Source of the DNA: Bacteroidota bacterium
GTDB taxonomy: Bacteria > Bacteroidota > Bacteroidia > Bacteroidales > UBA6013
NCBI GenBank assembly: GCA_020048645.1
Contig: JAIFMG010000010.1
Span: forward strand, 1 to 54,240
Length of the DNA stretch: 54,240 bases
Direction: 5' to 3'
The number at the start of each line of letters is the position of its first letter. The first letter of the stretch is position 1. Below the pieces are notes generated by a model. It saw nothing but the letters and a program-made list of their open reading frames with translations, did not search any database and was not told the DNA's origin. This document shows, piece after piece, positions 34,559 to 49,425 of this stretch. The translations under genes were made by a program, and so were the position numbers.

Positions 34559-34593
34559 TGTAGGGGGATGTGATGGGAAGGTTGGGATGGGAT

Positions 34594-34635
34594 GGAAAAG
34601 GAAAAGGCCAGGCCCCGCGGGATGGGAGCCTGGCC
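34594..34635 (-). terminator. Terminator after rpoC
   Basis: On the minus strand GGCCAGGC pairs with GCCTGGCC (plus-strand arms 34606-34613 and 34628-34635) around a 14-nt loop, followed by TTTTCCTTTTCC. The interrupted T-run suggests partial termination before DUF3467. Confidence 0.75.
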
Positions 34636-34641
34636 CATGTC

Positions 34642-38913
<4,272 letters not shown>

Positions 38914-39000
38914 GTTCGCTGTTGTTAAATGTTTGAGGAAGCCCCGTCCCTACCTGTCCGCCACCGCGGGCAGACAAGAAGGGACGGGACGCGAAAAGAA

Positions 39001-42000
39001 TCATATCAACCGGACACTGAGGCCCAGGCCACGGAGCTCGTGCAAGAGCACGTTCAGCGATTCGGGGATGCCCGGAGTCGGCATCGGGTCGCCCTTGACG
39101 ATGGCCTCGTAGGCCTTGGCCCTGCCGATGACGTCGTCGGACTTGACCGTCAGGATCTCCTGGAGGATGTGCGAGGCGCCGAAGGCCTCCAAGGCCCAGA
39201 CCTCCATCTCCCCGAAGCGCTGCCCGCCGAACTGCGCCTTGCCGCCCAGGGGCTGCTGCGTGATGAGCGAGTACGGGCCGATGGAGCGGGCGTGCATCTT
39301 GTCGTCCACCATGTGGCCCAGCTTGAGCATGTAGATCACCCCGACGGTGGCCGGCTGGTCGAACGGCTCGCCCGTTCCGCCGTCGTAGAGCACCGTCTTG
39401 CCATAGCGGGGGATGCCCGCCTTGTCGGTGAAGTCGGAGATCTCCTCCAGGGTGGCCCCGTCGAAGATGGGCGTCGCGAACTTGACGCCCAGCTTGAGGC
39501 CGGCCCAGCCCAGCACCGTCTCGTAGATCTGCCCCAGGTTCATGCGCGAAGGGACGCCCAAGGGGTTCAGGACGATGTCAACGGGCGTTCCGTCCTCGAG
39601 GAAGGGCATGTCCTCCTGGCGCACGATCCGGGCCACGATGCCCTTGTTCCCGTGCCGGCCCGCCATCTTGTCGCCCACCTTCACCTTGCGCTTCTTGGCG
39701 ATGAACACCTTGGCCAACTGGATGATGCCGATGGGCAGCTCGTCCCCGATCGTGATGTTGTACTTCTTCCGCTTGATGATGCTCTCCAGCTCGCGCTCCT
39801 TGACGCGGAAGTTGTAGATCAGCGACTTGATCGTCTCGTTCTTGGCCTTGTCGGTGGTCCACTTGGTCGGGTTCACCTCCACGTAGTCGATGGCCTCGAG
39901 CAACTGCCGCGTGAACTTCTCGCCCTTGCGGACGATGTCCACGTTGTAGTAGTTCTTGACGCCCTGCGAGATCTTCCCGTCCACGACGATGGTCAGCTTG
40001 TCCACCAGCCGCGCCTTGAGCTTGGTCAGCTCGATGTCCAGCTCCTTGTCGAGCTGCTCCAGCAGCGGCTTGTCCATCGACTTGTGCTTGCGGTCCTTCA
40101 TCGAGCGCGAGAAGAGGCGCTTGTCCACGACCACGCCATGCAGCGAGGGAGGCGCCTTCAGGGAGGCGTCCTTGACATCTCCGGCCTTGTCGCCGAAGAT
40201 CGCCCGCAGGAGCTTCTCCTCGGGCGAGGGGTCCGACTCGCCCTTGGGCGTGATCTTGCCGATGAGGATGTCCCCCGGGTTGACCTCGGCGCCGATGCGG
40301 ATAAGGCCGTTCTCGTCGAGGTTGCGCGTGGCCTCCTCGCTGACGTTCGGGATGTCCGCCGTGAGCTCCTCCAGGCCGCGCTTGGTGTCGCGCACCTCCA
40401 GCACGTACTCGTCGATGTGGATCGAGGTGAACACGTCATCCTGGACGACCTTCTCCGAGAGCACGATGGCATCCTCGAAGTTGTATCCCTTCCAAGGCAT
40501 GAAGGCCACCTTCAGGTTGCGCCCCAGGGCCAGCTCGCCATCGCGCGTCGCGTAGCCCTCGGTCAGGATCTGGCCCTTGGCCACCCGGTCGCCCTTCATG
40601 ACCATCGGCTTGAGGGTCAGGCAGGTGTTCTGGTTGGTCTTGCGGAACTTGGGCAGGTGGTAGTGCTTCAGGTCGTCGTCGAACGAGACGAAGCGGTCCT
40701 CCTCGCTCATGTCGTAGCGGACGACGATCTGGTCGGAGTCAACGTACTCGACCACGCCGTCCATCTCGGCCGTGACCAGGATCCTGGAGTCGCGGACCAC
40801 GCTGTGCTCGATGCCGGTGCCGACGATCGGCGCCTCGGGCGTGAGCAGAGGCACGGCCTGCCGCATCATGTTCGACCCCATCAGGGCCCGGTTGGCGTCG
40901 TCATGCTCCAAGAAGGGGATCAGCGAGGCCGCGATGGAGGCGATCTGGTTGGGCGCCACGTCCATCAAGTCCACCTCCGTGGGCGGCTTGACGGGGAAGT
41001 CGCCGTCGGCGCGGGCCTTCACCCGCTCGCTCAGGAAGTTGCCCGCGTCGTCCACGTCGGCCGTGGCCTGCGCGATGACCTTGTTCTCCTCCTCCTCGGC
41101 GCTCATGTAAACCACGCCCTCGTCGCCCAGGGCCAGCATCCCCTCCTTGACCATCCGGTAAGGCGTCTCGATGAAGCCCAGGTTGTTGATCTTGGCGTAA
41201 ACGCAGAGCGACGAGATCAGGCCGATGTTCGGCCCCTCGGGCGTCTCGATCGGGCAGAGGCGGCCGTAGTGCGTGTAGTGGACGTCCCGCACCTCGAAGC
41301 CCGCGCGCTCCCGCGAAAGGCCTCCAGGCCCCAGGGCCGAAAGGCGGCGCTTGTGCGTCATCTCGCCCAGCGGGTTGGTCTGGTCCATGAACTGCGAGAG
41401 CTGGTTCGTGCCGAAGAACGAGTTGATGACCGACGAGAGCGTCTTGGAGTTGATCAGGTCGATCGGGGTGAACACCTCGTTGTCGCGCACGTTCATCCGC
41501 TCGCGGATGGTGCGCGCCATGCGCGCCAGGCCCACGCCGAACTGGTTGAACAACTGCTCGCCCACGGTGCGCACCCGGCGGTTGCTCAGGTGGTCGATGT
41601 CATCGACATCCTTCTTGGAGTTGATGAGCTCGATCAAGTGCTTGATGATCTGGATGATGTCCTCGCGGGTCAAGACCTTCGTCTCGATGGGGGTCCCCAG
41701 GTCCAGCTTCTTGTTGAGGCGGTAGCGGCCCACCTCGCCCAAGTCGTAGCGCTTGTCCGAGAAGAACAGCTTGTCGATGACGTCGCGCGCAGTGGCGTCG
41801 TCAGGCGGCTCGGAGTTGCGGAGCTGGCGGTAGATGTGTATCACGGCCTCCTTCTCGGAGTTGCAAGGGTCCTTCTGGAGGGTGTTGTAGATGATGGCGA
41901 AATCCGAGATGTTCTGGTTCTCCTTGTGCAGCAGGATGGTGCGCGAGCCAGAATCGACGATCTGCTCCACGTGCGCCTCCTCGATGACCGTCTCGCGGTC

Positions 42001-42807
42001 GATGATGACCTCGTTGCGCTCGATGGAGACCACCTCGCCCGTGTCCTCATCAACGAAGTCCTCCACCCAGGTCTTCAGGACCCTGGCGGCCAGCTTGCGG
42101 CCCACCAGCTTCTTGACCTCGGCCTTGGAGACCTTCACCTCGTCGGCCAGGTCGAAGATCTCGAGGATCTCCTTGTCGCTCTCGAAGCCGATGGCCCGGA
42201 GCAGCGTGGTCACGGGCAGCTTCTTCTTGCGGTCGATGTAGGCGTACATCACGTTGTTGATGTCCGTGGCGAACTCGATCCAAGATCCCTTGAAAGGGAT
42301 GATCCTGGCCGAGTAGAGCTTGGTCCCGTTGGAGTGCATGCTCTGGCCAAAGAAGACGCCCGGCGAGCGGTGGAGCTGCGACACCACGACGCGTTCGGCC
42401 CCGTTGATCACGAAGGTGCCCCTCGAGGTCATGTACGGAACGGCGCCCAGGTAAACGTCCTGGATCACCGTGTCGAAGTCCTCGTGCTCAGGGTCCGTGC
42501 AGTAAAGCTTGAGCTTCGCCTTCATGGGCACGCTGTAGGTCAGGCCCCTCTCCAGGCATTCCTCGATGGAATACCTCGGAGGATCCACGAAATAGTCGAT
42601 GAACTCGAGAACGAAGTTGTTCCGGGTGTCCGTGATGGGGAAGTTTTCCGCGAAGACCTTGTATAGTCCTTCCGCCTTTCTTTGTTCAGGGGTTGAATTC
42701 AGTTGGAAGAACTCCCTGAATGACTTCAGTTGGATCTCCAAAAAATCAGGGTAATCCATCTGATTCTTTGTCGAAGCGAAGCTAATTCTTTTGCTGTTGG
42801 ATGACAT
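39001..42807 (-). CDS. rpoB: DNA-directed RNA polymerase subunit beta
   Basis: A 1268-residue beta subunit. Conserved regions are intact: the fork loop/rifampicin region [53 protein letters not shown] in pieces, [30 protein letters not shown], and the C-terminal [24 protein letters not shown]. The residues seen in the rifampicin pocket ([17 protein letters not shown]) are the wild-type sensitive pattern. The gene starts at 42807, 126 bp after rplL, behind a strong hairpin that should reduce readthrough and set the ratio of ribosomal protein to polymerase. Confidence 0.99.
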   Translation of the reverse strand: MSSNSKRISFASTKNQMDYPDFLEIQLKSFREFFQLNSTPEQRKAEGLYKVFAENFPITDTRNNFVLEFIDYFVDPPRYSIEECLERGLTYSVPMKAKLKLYCTDPEHEDFDTVIQDVYLGAVPYMTSRGTFVINGAERVVVSQLHRSPGVFFGQSMHSNGTKLYSARIIPFKGSWIEFATDINNVMYAYIDRKKKLPVTTLLRAIGFESDKEILEIFDLADEVKVSKAEVKKLVGRKLAARVLKTWVEDFVDEDTGEVVSIERNEVIIDRETVIEEAHVEQIVDSGSRTILLHKENQNISDFAIIYNTLQKDPCNSEKEAVIHIYRQLRNSEPPDDATARDVIDKLFFSDKRYDLGEVGRYRLNKKLDLGTPIETKVLTREDIIQIIKHLIELINSKKDVDDIDHLSNRRVRTVGEQLFNQFGVGLARMARTIRERMNVRDNEVFTPIDLINSKTLSSVINSFFGTNQLSQFMDQTNPLGEMTHKRRLSALGPGGLSRERAGFEVRDVHYTHYGRLCPIETPEGPNIGLISSLCVYAKINNLGFIETPYRMVKEGMLALGDEGVVYMSAEEEENKVIAQATADVDDAGNFLSERVKARADGDFPVKPPTEVDLMDVAPNQIASIAASLIPFLEHDDANRALMGSNMMRQAVPLLTPEAPIVGTGIEHSVVRDSRILVTAEMDGVVEYVDSDQIVVRYDMSEEDRFVSFDDDLKHYHLPKFRKTNQNTCLTLKPMVMKGDRVAKGQILTEGYATRDGELALGRNLKVAFMPWKGYNFEDAIVLSEKVVQDDVFTSIHIDEYVLEVRDTKRGLEELTADIPNVSEEATRNLDENGLIRIGAEVNPGDILIGKITPKGESDPSPEEKLLRAIFGDKAGDVKDASLKAPPSLHGVVVDKRLFSRSMKDRKHKSMDKPLLEQLDKELDIELTKLKARLVDKLTIVVDGKISQGVKNYYNVDIVRKGEKFTRQLLEAIDYVEVNPTKWTTDKAKNETIKSLIYNFRVKERELESIIKRKKYNITIGDELPIGIIQLAKVFIAKKRKVKVGDKMAGRHGNKGIVARIVRQEDMPFLEDGTPVDIVLNPLGVPSRMNLGQIYETVLGWAGLKLGVKFATPIFDGATLEEISDFTDKAGIPRYGKTVLYDGGTGEPFDQPATVGVIYMLKLGHMVDDKMHARSIGPYSLITQQPLGGKAQFGGQRFGEMEVWALEAFGASHILQEILTVKSDDVIGRAKAYEAIVKGDPMPTPGIPESLNVLLHELRGLGLSVRLI

Positions 42808-42861
42808 CTGTCGCAGATTTGATGAGAGGGAAACGAGGACGAAGACAACAAAAGCGCAAAC

Positions 42862-42914
42862 AAAAAAATTTACGATTCCAGCCTTGCAGACTACAAGGCC
42901 GGAAATCGTAAATC
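42862..42914 (-). terminator. Attenuator/terminator hairpin between rplL and rpoB
   Basis: Plus-strand arms ATTTACGATTCCAGCCTTG (42868-42886) and 42894-42913 form an 18-bp stem with one bulge and one mismatch around a 7-nt loop; on the minus strand it ends in seven T residues (42862-42868). It starts about 20 nt after the rplL stop and about 55 nt before the rpoB ATG. Confidence 0.9.
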
Positions 42915-42933
42915 TAAAGCGGTTGGGCTACCG

Positions 42934-43311
42934 TTACTTAACCTCAACTTCGGCACCGGCTTCCTCGAGTTGGGCTTTCAGGGATTCGGCTTCCTCTTTG
43001 GAAACTTTCTCTTTGATGGCCTTGGGAGCGGCGTCAACCAGTTCCTTGGCCTCCTTCAGGCCAACACCGGCGATGTCCTTGACCAGTTTGACAACCCCGA
43101 GCTTGGCCTGGCCAGCGCTCTTGAGGATGACGTCGAACTCGGTCTGCACAGCCGCGACAGGAGCCTCCCCACCACCGGCGGCCATGACGGCCACGGGAGC
43201 GGCGGCGGCAGGCTCGATGCCGTAGTCGTTCTTCAGGATAGCTGCCAGTTCGTTGACCTCTTTGACGGTGAGGTTGACCAGTTGTTCCGCAAATGCTTTC
43301 AGATCTGCCAT
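42934..43311 (-). CDS. rplL: 50S ribosomal protein L7/L12
   Basis: A 125-residue stalk protein. It has the N-terminal dimerisation helices ([23 protein letters not shown]), an alanine-rich hinge ([22 protein letters not shown]), and the C-terminal factor-binding domain [44 protein letters not shown]. It recruits and stimulates translational GTPases such as EF-Tu, encoded in the same block. It follows rplJ by 92 bp and is followed by a strong hairpin before rpoB. Confidence 0.98.
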   Translation of the reverse strand: MADLKAFAEQLVNLTVKEVNELAAILKNDYGIEPAAAAPVAVMAAGGGEAPVAAVQTEFDVILKSAGQAKLGVVKLVKDIAGVGLKEAKELVDAAPKAIKEKVSKEEAESLKAQLEEAGAEVEVK

Positions 43312-43403
43312 TTTTAAAATTTTTAAGAAATTGAAAATTTGTTTCCTTGTTTTCTCGAAAAAGTTGGAAGCGATTGGAATTGTCGCCTGAAAACTTCAGG
43401 CAG

Positions 43404-43928
43404 CTAGGATGCTTTTTTCTCTTCCAGGGTCTTGAGGATGCCCACCAGCTTCTGCCCACCCGACTGGAGGCCGGAGATGACGTTCTTGGCCGGAGATTGC
43501 AGCAGCCCGATGACGTCCCCGATGAGCTCGTTCTTCGACTTGATGGTCGCGAGGGTCTCAAGGTAATGCTCACCCACGTAAATCGACTCCTCGACGTAGG
43601 CCGCCTTCAGGGCGGGCTTGTCGGCGGTCTTCCGAAGGCGCTTGATCATCTTGGCCGGCACGCTCGCCTGGTCGCAGAACATGATGGACGACGACCCCTT
43701 GAGCGCGGTATCCAGACCGTTGGTGTCAATCGAAGCACGCTCCAGGGCCTTCAAGAACAGCTTGTTCTTGACCACCACCAGCTTGACGGACTCCTTGTAG
43801 CACTCCGACCGCAGGGCGGTGGTCTGCTCGGCGTTCAGGCCCTCGATGTCCGTTACGTAAAAGTGGTTGTACGTTTTGAGCTTCTCGCTCAAGCTCTCAA
43901 TGATGGAAGCTTTTTCTTCTCGTGTCAT
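43404..43928 (-). CDS. rplJ: 50S ribosomal protein L10
   Basis: A 174-residue L10, the base of the ribosomal stalk that binds 23S rRNA and L7/L12 dimers. The N-terminal rRNA-binding domain (KASIIESLSEKLKTYNHFYVTDIEGLNAEQTTALR, then VVVKNKLFLKAL) and the C-terminal helix for L12 binding (NVISGLQSGGQKLVGILKTLEEKK) are present. It lies 23 bp after rplA in the same transcript; no obvious L10 leader structure fits in that gap. Confidence 0.97.
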   Translation of the reverse strand: MTREEKASIIESLSEKLKTYNHFYVTDIEGLNAEQTTALRSECYKESVKLVVVKNKLFLKALERASIDTNGLDTALKGSSSIMFCDQASVPAKMIKRLRKTADKPALKAAYVEESIYVGEHYLETLATIKSKNELIGDVIGLLQSPAKNVISGLQSGGQKLVGILKTLEEKKAS

Positions 43929-43951
43929 TTTCTGTTGTTTTGCGCGGTGGA

Positions 43952-44650
43952 TTATTGCTCATCGACACTCTTCACGTCAACCGGGATGCTGGGACTCATC
44001 GTGCTCGAAATGTAAACACTCTTCATGTAAATCCCCTTGGCGGCGCTCGGCTTCAGCTTTTCGACCGTGTGGATGAACTCCCGGGCGTTCTCCTCGAGCT
44101 TCTTCGGCGAAAAGGAGACCTTGCCGATGGAAGTGTGGATGATGCCGTACTTGTCAACCTTGAAGTCGATCTTGCCCATCTTCACCTCCTTGACCGCGAC
44201 GCCCACGTCCTGCGTGACCGTGCCGCTCTTGGGGTTGGGCATCAGGCCACGAGGACCCAGGATGCGACCCAGGCGACCCACCTTGGCCATGATGGCCGGC
44301 ATGGTGATCACCACGTCGAAATCCGTCCAGCCAGCCTGTATCTTGTTAATCATGTCGTCCAGGCCCACGTAGTCCGCGCCAGCGTCCCTCGCGTCCTGCT
44401 CCTTGTCCGGCGTGCACAAGACCAGCACGCGCTTGTCCTTGCCCGTCCCGTGCGGAAGCGTGACGATGCCGCGGACCATCTGGTTGGCCTTCCGGGGATC
44501 GACGCCCAGGCGGATGTCGATGTCAACCGACGCGTCGAACTTGGTGTTGGTGATTTCCTTGACCAGGGCGGAAGCCTCGGCCAGCTTGTAGGACTTTCCC
44601 TTCTCGAGCTTCGACAGGGAGGCCTTTTGATTTTTTGTCAGTTTTGCCAT
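43952..44650 (-). CDS. rplA: 50S ribosomal protein L1
   Basis: A 232-residue L1 that binds 23S rRNA at the mobile stalk next to the E site. The family pattern is clear: [35 protein letters not shown], the signature region [27 protein letters not shown], and the C-terminal [21 protein letters not shown]. It is 27 bp after rplK and 23 bp ahead of rplJ. L1 represses its own operon in other bacteria; no such site was identified here. Confidence 0.98.
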   Translation of the reverse strand: MAKLTKNQKASLSKLEKGKSYKLAEASALVKEITNTKFDASVDIDIRLGVDPRKANQMVRGIVTLPHGTGKDKRVLVLCTPDKEQDARDAGADYVGLDDMINKIQAGWTDFDVVITMPAIMAKVGRLGRILGPRGLMPNPKSGTVTQDVGVAVKEVKMGKIDFKVDKYGIIHTSIGKVSFSPKKLEENAREFIHTVEKLKPSAAKGIYMKSVYISSTMSPSIPVDVKSVDEQ

Positions 44651-44677
44651 TTTTTCAGGTTGCTGGGGGTTCGCGTT

Positions 44678-45118
44678 TTACTCGAAAGAAGGCTCGCCAG
44701 AAACAGTGATGCCCATGCTCCGGGCCGTGCCAGCGACCATCGACATGGCCGACTTCAGCTCGAAGGCGTTCATGTCCGACATCTTGTCCTTGGCGATCTC
44801 GCGGATCTGGTCCCAAGTCACGTCGCCCACCTTCTTACGGTTGGACTGCGGCGAGCCCGACTTGATCTTCGTGGCTTCCTTGAGCTGGACGGCCACCGGA
44901 GGCGACTTGACCACGAAGTCGAACGACTTGTCCGAGTAAACGGTGATGACCACGGGCAAGACCTTGCCCGAGCGGTCTTGAGTCCTAGCATTGAACTGCT
45001 TGCAGAACTCCATGATGTTGACCCCCTTTGAGCCCAGCGCTGGGCCGATGGGTGGCGATGGGTTTGCCGCCCCACCTTTGACTTGCAATTTGATGAAGCC
45101 TGTTACTTCTTTTGCCAT
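44678..45118 (-). CDS. rplK: 50S ribosomal protein L11
   Basis: A 146-residue L11, part of the GTPase-associated centre. N-terminal domain [40 protein letters not shown] with the proline-rich thiostrepton-contact region, and a C-terminal rRNA-binding domain ([44 protein letters not shown]). It lies 60 bp after nusG and 27 bp ahead of rplA. Confidence 0.98.
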   Translation of the reverse strand: MAKEVTGFIKLQVKGGAANPSPPIGPALGSKGVNIMEFCKQFNARTQDRSGKVLPVVITVYSDKSFDFVVKSPPVAVQLKEATKIKSGSPQSNRKKVGDVTWDQIREIAKDKMSDMNAFELKSAMSMVAGTARSMGITVSGEPSFE

Positions 45119-45178
45119 GATGATGAAAAATTGGGCAATGCTCCGAGCTTAACCCTCGCATTGCGGTTCACGAATAAC

Positions 45179-45745
45179 TCAGCCTTTTTCCACTTGCATG
45201 AAACTCAGCTCGACAGGAGTCTTCCTTCCGAAGATCTTCACCATCACCTTGAGCTTCTTCTTCTCGTTGTTCACCTCCTCGATGACCCCGGAGAACGTGT
45301 TGAACGGGCCATCCACGACCTTGACAGGGTCTCCGATGAAGAAGGGGACTTCCATCTCCTCCTCGCTCGTGGCCACGTCGTCTATCTTGGCCAGTATCCG
45401 GTTCACCTCCTGCGGGCGCATCGGAACGGGGTCGCCCCCCTTCTTGGCCCCGAGGAAACCATGGACATCCGGCACGTTCTTGATGATGTGCGGAATCTCC
45501 CCCGTGAGGATGGCCTCCACCAGCAGGTAGCCCGGAAAGAAGTTCCTCTCTTTTTTGAGCTTCTTCCCGTTCTTGAATTGGAGCACGGTTTCCATGGGAA
45601 CGAGGACCTTGCTCACGAAATCATTCAGGTTGAGCGAGTTGATCTCGTTTTGCAGGTATTCCTTGACTTTCTTCTCTTTTCCCCCTGTGACGCGGAGAAC
45701 GTACCAGTGTTTCTTATCCTGGGAAGTTGGGTTGTTGTCGAGCAT
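45179..45745 (-). CDS. nusG: Transcription termination/antitermination protein NusG
   Basis: A 188-residue NusG that binds the RNA polymerase clamp and couples it to Rho or ribosomes. The N-terminal NGN domain ([22 protein letters not shown], then [18 protein letters not shown]) is followed by the KOW domain ([52 protein letters not shown]). Length is normal. It is 15 bp after secE, in the usual secE-nusG-rplK order. Confidence 0.98.
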   Translation of the reverse strand: MLDNNPTSQDKKHWYVLRVTGGKEKKVKEYLQNEINSLNLNDFVSKVLVPMETVLQFKNGKKLKKERNFFPGYLLVEAILTGEIPHIIKNVPDVHGFLGAKKGGDPVPMRPQEVNRILAKIDDVATSEEEMEVPFFIGDPVKVVDGPFNTFSGVIEEVNNEKKKLKVMVKIFGRKTPVELSFMQVEKG

Positions 45746-45760
45746 TTCCGAGGAAAAAGA

Positions 45761-45952
45761 TTAATAGAACATTCCGTAAATCAAATCCATGACGTTCTTG
45801 AAGGTGAGGTCCATCAGGGCCACGGCGAAGGCGATGATCAAGGAGGCGATCATCACCACGACGGCACTGTTCTGCAACTCGGCCCAAGTCGGCCAGGTGA
45901 CCTTGTTCACCAACTCGTCGATAGATTCCTTGACGTAGGTCTTGGCGCTCAT
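45761..45952 (-). CDS. secE: Preprotein translocase subunit SecE
   Basis: A 63-residue single-span SecE of the SecYEG translocon. The amphipathic start (YVKESIDELVNKVTWPTWAELQNSAVVVMI) carries the conserved KVTWPTW motif, followed by one transmembrane helix (MIASLIIAFAVALMDLTFKNVM). It lies between the tRNA-Trp gene and nusG, as in most Bacteroidota. Confidence 0.97.
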   Translation of the reverse strand: MSAKTYVKESIDELVNKVTWPTWAELQNSAVVVMIASLIIAFAVALMDLTFKNVMDLIYGMFY

Positions 45953-45981
45953 GATGTTTGGGGGAATTTGAAAAAAAACTG

Positions 45982-46054
45982 CACGGGTGGAGAGGCTCGA
46001 ACTCCCGACACCTGGTTTTGGAGACCAGTGCTCTACCGACTGAGCTACACCCGT
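45982..46054 (-). tRNA. tRNA-Trp (anticodon CCA)
   Basis: A 73-nt cloverleaf with acceptor stem ACGGGTG/CACCCGT, discriminator G, D-arm GCTC..GAGC, anticodon loop CTCCAAA and T-arm GGGAG-TTCGAGC-CTCTC. CCA is not encoded. It sits between tuf and secE, the conserved Bacteroidota position. Confidence 0.97.
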
Positions 46055-46057
46055 GTG

Positions 46058-46093
46058 AAAAAAAGGCGGCCTTGCCTAGCGGCCAGGGCCGCG
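46058..46093 (-). terminator. Terminator between tuf and tRNA-Trp
   Basis: On the minus strand GCGGCC and GGCCGC (plus-strand arms 46066-46071 and 46087-46092) enclose a 15-nt loop, and the stem is followed by seven T residues (46058-46064). It lies 8 bp after the tuf stop and 4 bp before the tRNA-Trp gene. Confidence 0.75.
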
Positions 46094-46100
46094 CTTGGAA

Positions 46101-47294
<1,194 letters not shown>

Positions 47295-47399
47295 TTTGGA
47301 ACCTTGTTAAAGTAATTTGACTTAGTTTAGGGGAATGACTTCCCCGAAAGTTGAGGTTTTGAACAAAAAAATTGGGGACGAGTCCCCTAAACTAGATGG

Positions 47400-47471
<72 letters not shown>

Positions 47472-47488
47472 TTGTTGTCGATACGATG

Positions 47489-47561
47489 AGCGGGAGACGA
47501 GGTTCGAACCCGCGACCCTCAGCTTGGAAGGCTGATGCTCTACCGACTGAGCTACTCCCGC
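47489..47561 (-). tRNA. tRNA-Gly (anticodon TCC)
   Basis: A 73-nt cloverleaf: acceptor GCGGGAG/CTCCCGC, anticodon loop CTTCCAA between TCAGC and GCTGA, T-arm with GTTCGAACC. CCA is not encoded. Confidence 0.96.
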
Positions 47562-47596
47562 TTTGATTTTTTTGCCTGGTATGTCATTTGCTGGCG

Positions 47597-47679
47597 TGGG
47601 GAGAGCAGGATTCGAACCTACGAAGGCTGACGCCAGCAGATTTACAGTCTGCCCCAGTTGGCCACTTTGGTATCTCCCC
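47597..47679 (-). tRNA. tRNA-Tyr (anticodon GTA)
   Basis: An 83-nt class II tRNA: acceptor GGGGAGA/TCTCCCC with discriminator A, anticodon loop CTGTAAA between GCAGA and TCTGC, a long variable arm (TGGCGTCAGCCTTCG region), and T-arm GTTCGAATC. CCA is not encoded. Confidence 0.96.
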
Positions 47680-47700
47680 TTGTGTTTTCCTCGCTTGACG

Positions 47701-47773
47701 AGCCGATAGAGGGACTCGAACCCCCGACCAGCTGATTACAAATCAGCTGCTCTACCAACTGAGCTATATCGGC
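47701..47773 (-). tRNA. tRNA-Thr (anticodon TGT)
   Basis: A 73-nt cloverleaf: acceptor GCCGATA/TATCGGC, anticodon loop TTTGTAA between GCTGA and TCAGC, T-arm GGGGG-TTCGAGT-CCCTC. It is the first tRNA of the tRNA-tuf transcript, about 45 bp after the promoter at 47819. Confidence 0.96.
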
Positions 47774-47818
47774 TTGCAAGTGCGCCTTGAGAAATCGCTA
47801 CCTCTCAATTTCGGCTTG

Positions 47819-47848
47819 CAAATATAGCCACTTTTTGATTCTCGCAAA
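47819..47848 (-). promoter_or_regulatory. Promoter of the tRNA-tuf transcript
   Basis: On the minus strand TTTG (47845-47848) is followed after 18 nt by TATATTTG (47819-47826), a perfect TAnnTTTG -7 box. The first tRNA (47773) starts about 45 nt downstream. The element lies just after the hpf stop. Confidence 0.8.
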
Positions 47849-47875
47849 AGATTTTGAGAAAAATTTCATTTTTTT

Positions 47876-48175
47876 TCAAGCCTCCTTGGTCTTTCCCTTC
47901 CGCTTCTCCAGTTGGCGGCGAAGGGCGTCCAAGGTCAGGTCGATGGCCTCCTCGAAACTCTTGGCCTGCTTCTCGGCGAACAAGTCCAGGCCGGGGATGT
48001 CCAGCTTGATCTTGGCTACCTTGTTCTCGACTTGCTCGGCTTTCTCGAACTTCAGCGTCACTTCCGCGCTGATGATGTCGTCCGAGTACTGGGTCAGTTT
48101 GGAAACCCTGCTGTTGGCAAAGGTTTTCAGGCGCTCGCTGGCGTCGAAGTGGACGTCGTTGATTTTGATTTCCAT
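47876..48175 (-). CDS. hpf: Ribosome hibernation-promoting factor, short form (HPF/RaiA)
   Basis: A 99-residue protein matching the HPF/RaiA beta-alpha fold: MEIKINDVHFDASERLKTFANSRVSKLTQY, then AEVTLKFEKAEQVENKVAKIKLDIPG and the helix KSFEEAIDLTLDALRRQLEKRK. It should bind the decoding region of idle ribosomes. It is the short form, without the C-terminal dimerisation domain of long HPF. I chose the ATG at 48175, which gives the conserved start; the open frame continues upstream into the recombinase gene. It lies 11 bp after that gene and is probably co-transcribed with it and rpsU. Confidence 0.93.
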   Translation of the reverse strand: MEIKINDVHFDASERLKTFANSRVSKLTQYSDDIISAEVTLKFEKAEQVENKVAKIKLDIPGLDLFAEKQAKSFEEAIDLTLDALRRQLEKRKGKTKEA

Positions 48176-48186
48176 GGTCGTGGGGT

Positions 48187-49059
48187 TTACGCTCGTGGGT
48201 GAGCCTGGTGGTAGTGCTTGTTCAACTCCTCGAATGAGGTGTGCGTGTAAATGGAAGTCGCCGCGAGGCTCGAGTGCCCCAGCAGAAGGCGGATCTGCTC
48301 CAGCCCCGCACCCCCGTCGAGCAGGTGCGTCGCGAAGCTGTGCCGCAGGCGGTGCGGGCCGCCCTCCAGCGGCGGAACCTTGGCCAAGGCGCGGCCCACC
48401 AGCAGGTTCAGGTACTTGGGATAGGCCGCCTGCCCTTTCAGTGTCAGGACGACCGGGCTTGCCGAACCGATTCCCCACCGCTCGGCTTGCGCCGAGCGGT
48501 ACCCTGCCAGTGCCTCGCGCAACGCGCCCAGGAGGGGCAGCACCCGGACCTTGGAGCCCTTGCCTTCGACCCGGAGCGTGCCCGACTCAAGGTCCACGTC
48601 ACCCCACCGGAGCGAGATGGCCTCCGAGCGGCGGATACCCGTGCCGTAGAGCAGCAGGAGCACCACGCGCACCTGAAGGTCCTCGAAGCTGTCGGACTCC
48701 GGGAGCGCCGCCAGCAAATCGGCCATCTGGCCCCGCGTCATGTAGCGGGCCAGGGGCTTGTTCGCGCGCAGGCTCGGCGTCTCCAGCACCGGGCTGGGCC
48801 CCTGGGCGTCCTGGCTCCAGCAGAACCGCAGGAAGGACTTCAGGGCCGAGAGCTTCCGGTTGACCGTCCGGGGGCTTCTCCCTTCGCGCCGTAGCGCGGA
48901 CAGCCAGCGCCCCGTCGCCTCGGGCGTTATCTGGTCCTCGCTTTGGACCTGGGCTTGCTCCACGAACTGCTCCAAGTCGCGGCGATAGGCCTCCAGCGTG
49001 TGGGGGGAGTATCGCTTGGCGACCTCGAGGTGGTCCAGGAACTGCTCAAGCCTGTCCAT
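48187..49059 (-). CDS. xerC: Site-specific tyrosine recombinase, XerC/XerD type
   Basis: A 290-residue tyrosine recombinase. The N-terminal SAM-like DNA-binding domain (FLDHLEVAKRYSPHTLEAYRRDLEQF, residues 7-32) precedes the catalytic domain, with the first arginine in GTGIRRSE (R143), the lysine region GKGSK (167-171), HRLRH (H237, R240), LLGHSSL (H262) and the nucleophile Y271 in SIYTHTS. All catalytic residues are present. The length and the hpf/rpsU context match the chromosomal Xer recombinase of Bacteroidota that resolves chromosome dimers at dif, not a phage integrase; XerC and XerD cannot be told apart by eye. No dif site is seen in the window. Confidence 0.92.
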   Translation of the reverse strand: MDRLEQFLDHLEVAKRYSPHTLEAYRRDLEQFVEQAQVQSEDQITPEATGRWLSALRREGRSPRTVNRKLSALKSFLRFCWSQDAQGPSPVLETPSLRANKPLARYMTRGQMADLLAALPESDSFEDLQVRVVLLLLYGTGIRRSEAISLRWGDVDLESGTLRVEGKGSKVRVLPLLGALREALAGYRSAQAERWGIGSASPVVLTLKGQAAYPKYLNLLVGRALAKVPPLEGGPHRLRHSFATHLLDGGAGLEQIRLLLGHSSLAATSIYTHTSFEELNKHYHQAHPRA

Positions 49060-49110
49060 TTTGAGGGGTGGTGAAGCCGGGGGTAAGGTGCGGGGAGGAG
49101 AGGCGCCTTC

Positions 49111-49308
49111 TCAGGCCTCTTCCTCGATCCTGCGCAGCTTCTGCTTGTAGATAGCCTTTTTGACTTGCTCGCGGCGCTCGATGGAAGGCTTGGTGAAAGA
49201 CTGGCGGTAGCGCAGCTCTTTCATGACACCGGTTTTCTCGAACTTGCGCTTGAAGCGCTTGAGCGCCCTTTCGATGCTCTCGTTCTCTTTGACGGGAATG
49301 ATGATCAT
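49111..49308 (-). CDS. rpsU: 30S ribosomal protein S21
   Basis: A 65-residue basic S21: IIIPVKENESIERALKRFKRKFEKTGVMKELRYRQSFTKPSIERREQVKKAIYKQKLRR. In Bacteroidota S21 is tied to the sequestered anti-Shine-Dalgarno sequence of 16S rRNA, in keeping with the lack of Shine-Dalgarno sites here. The ATG at 49308 gives the usual start. It is first in the rpsU-xer-hpf group, behind a good promoter at 49354-49385. Confidence 0.96.
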   Translation of the reverse strand: MIIIPVKENESIERALKRFKRKFEKTGVMKELRYRQSFTKPSIERREQVKKAIYKQKLRRIEEEA

Positions 49309-49353
49309 GGTGGTTCTTTTTGCTTGAAAGTGGTGTTTTAGGAAAATGAGCGG

Positions 49354-49385
49354 CAAATTTAGAAATATCCACCAGCTTTGGCAAA
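49354..49385 (-). promoter_or_regulatory. Bacteroidota-type promoter of rpsU
   Basis: On the minus strand TTTG (49382-49385) is followed after 20 nt by TAAATTTG (49354-49361); both boxes and the spacing match the consensus. The rpsU ATG is 46 nt downstream. Confidence 0.88.
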
Positions 49386-49425
49386 TCGCTCCAGAAAAAA
49401 AATTGGCACGGGAGACTGGCTGGCC

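Noticed and set aside
43929-43951. L10-type autoregulatory leader before rplJ
   Set aside because: The rplA-rplJ gap is only 23 bp; no room for the known leader structure.
48187-49059. Phage or island integrase
   Set aside because: Length, full-length similarity to chromosomal Xer proteins, and the rpsU/hpf context argue for the housekeeping recombinase; no attachment-site duplication was seen at the nearby tRNA genes.
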